In this document: positions 60,616 to 64,000 of the stretch, piece by piece
How positions within the stretch are numbered: the stretch's first letter is position 1
Layout of the letters: every line of letters begins with the position of its first letter
NCBI GenBank assembly: GCA_000277545.1
Contig: AKXM01000055.1
Location: 62,001-126,000 of the forward strand
Source: Enterobacter sp. Ag1
GTDB lineage: Bacteria; Pseudomonadota; Gammaproteobacteria; Enterobacterales; Enterobacteriaceae
Length of the DNA: 64,000 nucleotides
Reading direction: 5' to 3'
Notes under the pieces: model-generated
Told to the model about the DNA's origin: nothing
Databases searched by the model: none
The model's input: the letters and a program-made list of their open reading frames with translations, nothing else
Position numbers and translations under genes: made by a program

Positions 60616-61737
60616 TTAATCCTCGAAGTACCAGTACCCCTGGTTAATCAGCGCCGTCAGCTGGCGGATAAATTCGTCATCCTCCACGGCGGCACCCAGC
60701 TCCGTTTTGGTCAGCCGGGTATAGCGGCACATTGACACGGCGGCGGCCTGATGGCTAACGTCCAGCGGTTCACTGTTGACGAAGAAACCCTCGCCAACCT
60801 GCAATACCCGCAGCCCGCTCAGGCGAATCAGCTCTTCTCCGCCAGCCAGCGCTGCGGCCACTTCTTCAGGCTCGTAGGGCGGCTCTGCAGATGCAATATC
60901 CAGCTCGTGCCGCGGCGTGGTCACAAAGCTGCCGAACCACTGGTTGAACGCTTCCGGCTGGCTAATCAACGCCGTCATCATGTCGCGCAGGCGTTCCAGC
61001 TCGTAGTTTTCTACTTTGCCAGGGTTTACGCGGCAGGTGAGATCCGGGTCGCTGTAGTGATCGCCGCCGAGGTCATTTTCCAGCACGTAATCGGCAAAGC
61101 TGCTGATTAAGTCGCGGCTGTTTGGCCCGCGGAAGCCAACCGAATAGTTCAGCGCCGTTTCATGGGTAAAGCCGTCGTGCGGGAAGCCAGGCGGAATGTA
61201 GAGGATATCGCCGGGGGCTAAATCTTCATCGATGATCGGCGTGAACGGCTCAACGTGCAGCAGCGCTGGGTGCGGGCAAAACTGCTTCAGCGGCAGCTTA
61301 TCGCCCACGCGCCAGCGGCGGCTGCCCATCCCCTGGATAATAAACACGTCATAGTTGTCGATATGCGGGCCAACGCCGCCGCCCGGTACGGAAAACGAAA
61401 TCATCAAATCATCCAGCCGCCAGTCCGGCAACACGCGGAAAGGGCGCACCAGCGCGGCGGCGGGTTCGTGCCAGTGATTAACGGCCTGGGCCAGCAGCGA
61501 CCAGCCGGTCTCGCCGAGATTATCAAAGTGTTCAAAGGGGCCATTGCTGGCGTGCCATTTTCCCTCTTTAAAACTGACCAGCCTGCTGTCGACTTCATTT
61601 TCCATTGCAAGGCCGGCAAGTTCGTCGGGCGTTATAGGGTCGACAAAATTAGGCAGTGCGTTTTTGAGCACCACCGGCTTTTTCTGCCAGTACGTTTCCA
61701 TAAACGCTGGCCAGTTGAAATTAAGTTGATAATCCAC
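60616..61737 (-). CDS. RoxA-type cupin ribosomal oxygenase (YcfD-like)
   Basis: 373-aa JmjC/cupin dioxygenase. Fe(II) ligands H125 and D127 (VGPHIDNYDVF) and H187 (FPHDGF) fall at the positions of E. coli RoxA, which hydroxylates an arginine of ribosomal protein L16. Other matches: FSVPGGGVGPH, RRWRVGDKL, PGDILYIPPGFPH and NYSVGFRGPN; total length equals E. coli RoxA. In E. coli the gene is near phoPQ, not exbBD, so this is either a second copy or a moved one. The C-terminal third diverges most. It is divergent from the dspE-like gene. Confidence 0.85.
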   Translation of the reverse strand: MDYQLNFNWPAFMETYWQKKPVVLKNALPNFVDPITPDELAGLAMENEVDSRLVSFKEGKWHASNGPFEHFDNLGETGWSLLAQAVNHWHEPAAALVRPFRVLPDWRLDDLMISFSVPGGGVGPHIDNYDVFIIQGMGSRRWRVGDKLPLKQFCPHPALLHVEPFTPIIDEDLAPGDILYIPPGFPHDGFTHETALNYSVGFRGPNSRDLISSFADYVLENDLGGDHYSDPDLTCRVNPGKVENYELERLRDMMTALISQPEAFNQWFGSFVTTPRHELDIASAEPPYEPEEVAAALAGGEELIRLSGLRVLQVGEGFFVNSEPLDVSHQAAAVSMCRYTRLTKTELGAAVEDDEFIRQLTALINQGYWYFED

Positions 61738-61958
61738 GGTTATTTACCCCTGTGCGGAAGGAGGCCGATTATAGAGAGCGGCGTCCGCCGCCGACCTTGT
61801 CATGGGTCAATCTGCCGCTACATTCCCGCTTTTTCTCCGGCCAGAAAACGCCGGGGCTATCGGTTTTTTCTGATTTTATTTTAACGTTCAACCGGGCTGC
61901 TGCCCTTGCTGTGGCTGGTTTTTTCTGGTTTTACACAGAGTTAAAGAAAATTTAGCCT

Positions 61959-61986
61959 GGAACCGGAACTGAATTCTTACCACTGA
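61959..61986 (+). promoter_or_regulatory. Hrp box: HrpL-dependent promoter of the dspE-like gene
   Basis: GGAACC at 61959-61964, a 15-base spacer, then CCACTGA at 61980-61986. This agrees with the HrpL (ECF sigma) consensus GGAACC-N15/16-CCACNNA at every defined base. It ends 39 bp upstream of the effector ATG and points toward it. Confidence 0.92.
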
Positions 61987-62025
61987 CTAAGCGGAGAACG
62001 TGTTTGACTGTTAAGGGGTAACAGC

Positions 62026-64000
62026 ATGGGATTAGGAATATCGGCTTTTATCAAGCCAGGGCGAGCCATTAGCGACCGTGAAATTACCGATTTACAGCAG
62101 GGGCGGTCACGCGCCTCAGCGATAAAACAAAGCAAAGCGCCGCCCACGCAAATCGCGTCGGGGTCACTGCACGCCGAGGCCGGAGCTACGCTGCCCCCCG
62201 GTGGACTAAGGCAGAGTGCGGCAAATACGCAGACGCCGCAAAAAGGAATGTTCAGCCGTTTTTTAGGACGGCATCGCAACGGACAAGATGCCGCGCAAAT
62301 TACGATTCCCGCCACGGCAAGCGCTTCTCGCGCCAGCAGCCCAAGTCTCTATAGCCAGGCCAGCGCTTCTCGTGCCACTAGCCCAAGCCTTTACAGCCAG
62401 CCCAGTGCCAGTTCCGCCAGCGTTTATAGTCAGCCGGATGTGTCCGACCCGAACGCAATCCCCAGTAATGAAGTCGGAACGCCTGGCAGCCACTTTGCCG
62501 AGCTGCCGCTGGAGATTGAGCCTGAAAAAAACATGCTGCTGGAAACCCGGCTATCGCTCGATAAAAAAGGGCGGCTGGAGATCGATACGCCCGCAACCTC
62601 TGCGCCTCTACATGCCCTGATGGAAAAAACCATCGGCCATGACCGCCTGCGTTATCAAAATCACCTGGCCAGCGACGACGGCCATCAGCATGTTTTGCTG
62701 GATAAAGAAGGGCGGTTGATGACGCTGCGCAGCCAGCCCGGCGTGTTTATTGCCCTCAGCCACAGTCAGCAAAAAGTGGAGTGGCGGGAAGTACATCCTC
62801 CCCATCGGGGATTTATGCGCCGCCAAAGCCTGGCGCCCGCCGGGCAGCATCTTTCCTGGCACGACCGCCAGACCGTCGAGATTGGCGGTGAGAAAGTGCG
62901 TCTGCCGGAAACGGGCATCCGCGACCGCCTGACGGACAGCGTTACCGACGGCGACGGCACGCGTTACCGCCTGCACGACAAAAAACTCTTTAGCTTTGAC
63001 AGCGCCGCCAACGCCTGGCAATCGCTCTCCGGCGAGGACGATAAACTCTCCTCCCTGTCGCGCCAGAGTGACGGCATGCTGTGGCGAGTGAACGACGACA
63101 AACAGCTTGGCAGCGCCGTGGGTGACACGATCAAGGTCAATTTTGAGCACAAAATCGATCACTATGCGGTAGGCCCGAAGCGCGATGCTCTGGTGCTGCT
63201 GAGCGACGACGAGAAGAAGCCGCAGGTGGCCTATGTGGCCAACCTGGCGGCAACCGATCCTCAGCCTAAAATGCTGACGCTGCCCGAGAACATGACGCTG
63301 AAGAAAACGGCGCTGCACGGCCCGCTGCTGTTTGCGCTGGACAACAATGGCCGGCTGCACTGCGGCGACAAACCTGATGCACAAAGCACGGCGCTGACCT
63401 TTGGAGAAGCCCGGCACAAGCCGCTGCTGGATAACATCACGCAATACGTGGCCGCGACCGTTGAAGATGGCGCGCGAATCGAAGATATGCTGGCCGATGA
63501 AACCGATCGCCTGCACCTTATCGTGAAGGATAAGTACGACCAGAAGCACGCCATTACCTTCCACTGGCACGGCGGCGACCTCAAGCCGCAGAGCAGCTGG
63601 AACCTCAGCGACAGCCTGGTGCTCGACTACCAAAAAGGGCTGCCGCAGGTCACGCCTGCCGCCCATGATGTGGTGGATCTCGGGCGGCTCGGCAAGCTGG
63701 CTTTGCACGACGGCAAAGTGCACTACTTCAACGAAACCACCGGCCTGTGGGCCGCTTCCGACGAAAAAGCGGACAAGCTGCAGTGCGGCCTGGACGGCCA
63801 GCCGTGGCTGATGAAAGACGGCGAGCTGAAGCGCCTCAAGGTCAACCTGAGCAGTAACAAAGTTGACCACGGCAGCAACGTCTTTGCGCTGCCGCAGGTG
63901 ACCAAAAGCGTAAGCGCCGATCTGGCCACGGCCGGGTTGGACAAAGCCGAGAAAGCGCAGGCATTCACGGCGATCGACAGCCGCCGCTATCTGGCGGTGA
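62026..64000 (+). CDS. dspE: DspE/AvrE-family type III effector, N-terminal 658 residues, continues past the window
   Basis: Large effector injected into plant cells by Hrp type III secretion. The ATG at 62026 has AAGGGG upstream; the frame stays open to the edge. Residues 1-150 are polar and Ser/Ala/Gln-rich, as in secretion signals, with a 14-residue repeat (ASASRASSPSLYSQ, ASASRATSPSLYSQ, then a partial copy, residues 98-136). From about residue 190 it tracks Erwinia amylovora DspE: HASSDG-like LASDDGHQHVLLDKEGRL, WNLSDSLVLDYQKGLPQ, LGKLALHDGKVHYFNETTGLW and GLDGQPWLMKDGELKRL, within the WD/propeller-like half. The N-terminal part appears roughly 200 residues shorter than DspE. The family perturbs host membranes; AvrE and DspE act as water/solute channels. 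A chaperone gene (dspF) is expected downstream. Confidence 0.93.
   Translation, partial: MGLGISAFIKPGRAISDREITDLQQGRSRASAIKQSKAPPTQIASGSLHAEAGATLPPGGLRQSAANTQTPQKGMFSRFLGRHRNGQDAAQITIPATASASRASSPSLYSQASASRATSPSLYSQPSASSASVYSQPDVSDPNAIPSNEVGTPGSHFAELPLEIEPEKNMLLETRLSLDKKGRLEIDTPATSAPLHALMEKTIGHDRLRYQNHLASDDGHQHVLLDKEGRLMTLRSQPGVFIALSHSQQKVEWREVHPPHRGFMRRQSLAPAGQHLSWHDRQTVEIGGEKVRLPETGIRDRLTDSVTDGDGTRYRLHDKKLFSFDSAANAWQSLSGEDDKLSSLSRQSDGMLWRVNDDKQLGSAVGDTIKVNFEHKIDHYAVGPKRDALVLLSDDEKKPQVAYVANLAATDPQPKMLTLPENMTLKKTALHGPLLFALDNNGRLHCGDKPDAQSTALTFGEARHKPLLDNITQYVAATVEDGARIEDMLADETDRLHLIVKDKYDQKHAITFHWHGGDLKPQSSWNLSDSLVLDYQKGLPQVTPAAHDVVDLGRLGKLALHDGKVHYFNETTGLWAASDEKADKLQCGLDGQPWLMKDGELKRLKVNLSSNKVDHGSNVFALPQVTKSVSADLATAGLDKAEKAQAFTAIDSRRYLAV
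62317..62433 (+). repeat. 42-bp tandem repeat in the dspE-like gene
   Basis: Two 42-bp units (62317-62358 and 62359-62400) and a partial third encode the SPSLYSQ-containing repeats at residues 98-136. The DNA copies differ mainly at third positions, so the duplication is not brand new and the peptide appears maintained. Confidence 0.75.

Overview
The window is chromosomal DNA of an enteric gammaproteobacterium (Enterobacteriaceae or a close relative). The block 27.3-48.7 kb follows the Escherichia coli K-12 order ubiK, ribB, ygiD, ygiC-ygiB-tolC, nudF-yqiB-cpdA-yqiA-parE, ygiN, mdaB, qseBC, ygiW, parC-plsC-ftsP, ygiQ. The block 53.4-60.1 kb follows dkgA, yqhD, yqhC, yghB, metC, exbB-exbD. Proteins in both blocks resemble their E. 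coli counterparts closely over full length. Around this core lie accessory modules, and the right edge enters a locus typical of plant-associated type III secretors. I cannot name the genus.

Left accessory region (1-27.3 kb). A LysR regulator (cut by the edge) diverges from a dicarboxylate/amino-acid:cation symporter gene followed by a second MetC-type C-S lyase. Next come murQP with twin operator-like repeats and a CRP site but no adjacent murR, the taurine operon tauABCD, a HicAB toxin-antitoxin pair behind a perfect palindrome, and nepI. A Salmonella-like type 1 fimbrial cluster follows: fimA, fimI, fimC, fimD, a FimH-type adhesin and a minor pilin. Its convergent regulators are FimZ, a FimY-like protein, an EAL phosphodiesterase and a FimW-like protein. 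Beside them are the serine chemoreceptor tsr, with a near-consensus sigma-28 promoter, and a LysR / MFS / M20 amidohydrolase cassette.

Core region (27.3-48.7 kb). This holds an FMN riboswitch and ribB, the TolC outer-membrane tunnel with ygiBC, cAMP phosphodiesterase CpdA, both topoisomerase IV subunits, the QseBC two-component system with divergent ygiW, PlsC, the Tat-exported division protein FtsP and radical-SAM YgiQ. zupT, which lies between ribB and ygiD in E. coli, is absent.

Phosphonate insert (48.7-53.2 kb). A HAD-IB phosphatase faces phnC-phnD-phnE1-phnE2, a complete phosphonate/phosphite ABC importer with no C-P lyase genes in view. A hairpin plus T-run sits between phnD and phnE1.

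Right edge (60-64 kb). After exbBD comes about 550 bp with a REP-like repeat and what may be a prophage-gene relic, then a RoxA-type ribosomal oxygenase gene on the minus strand. Divergent from it is the first 658 codons of a DspE/AvrE-family type III effector gene. A sequence matching the HrpL consensus exactly (GGAACC-N15-CCACNNA) lies 39 bp upstream of its start codon. This is the most notable feature: it implies a Hrp-type secretion system and HrpL in this genome, probably just past the right edge.
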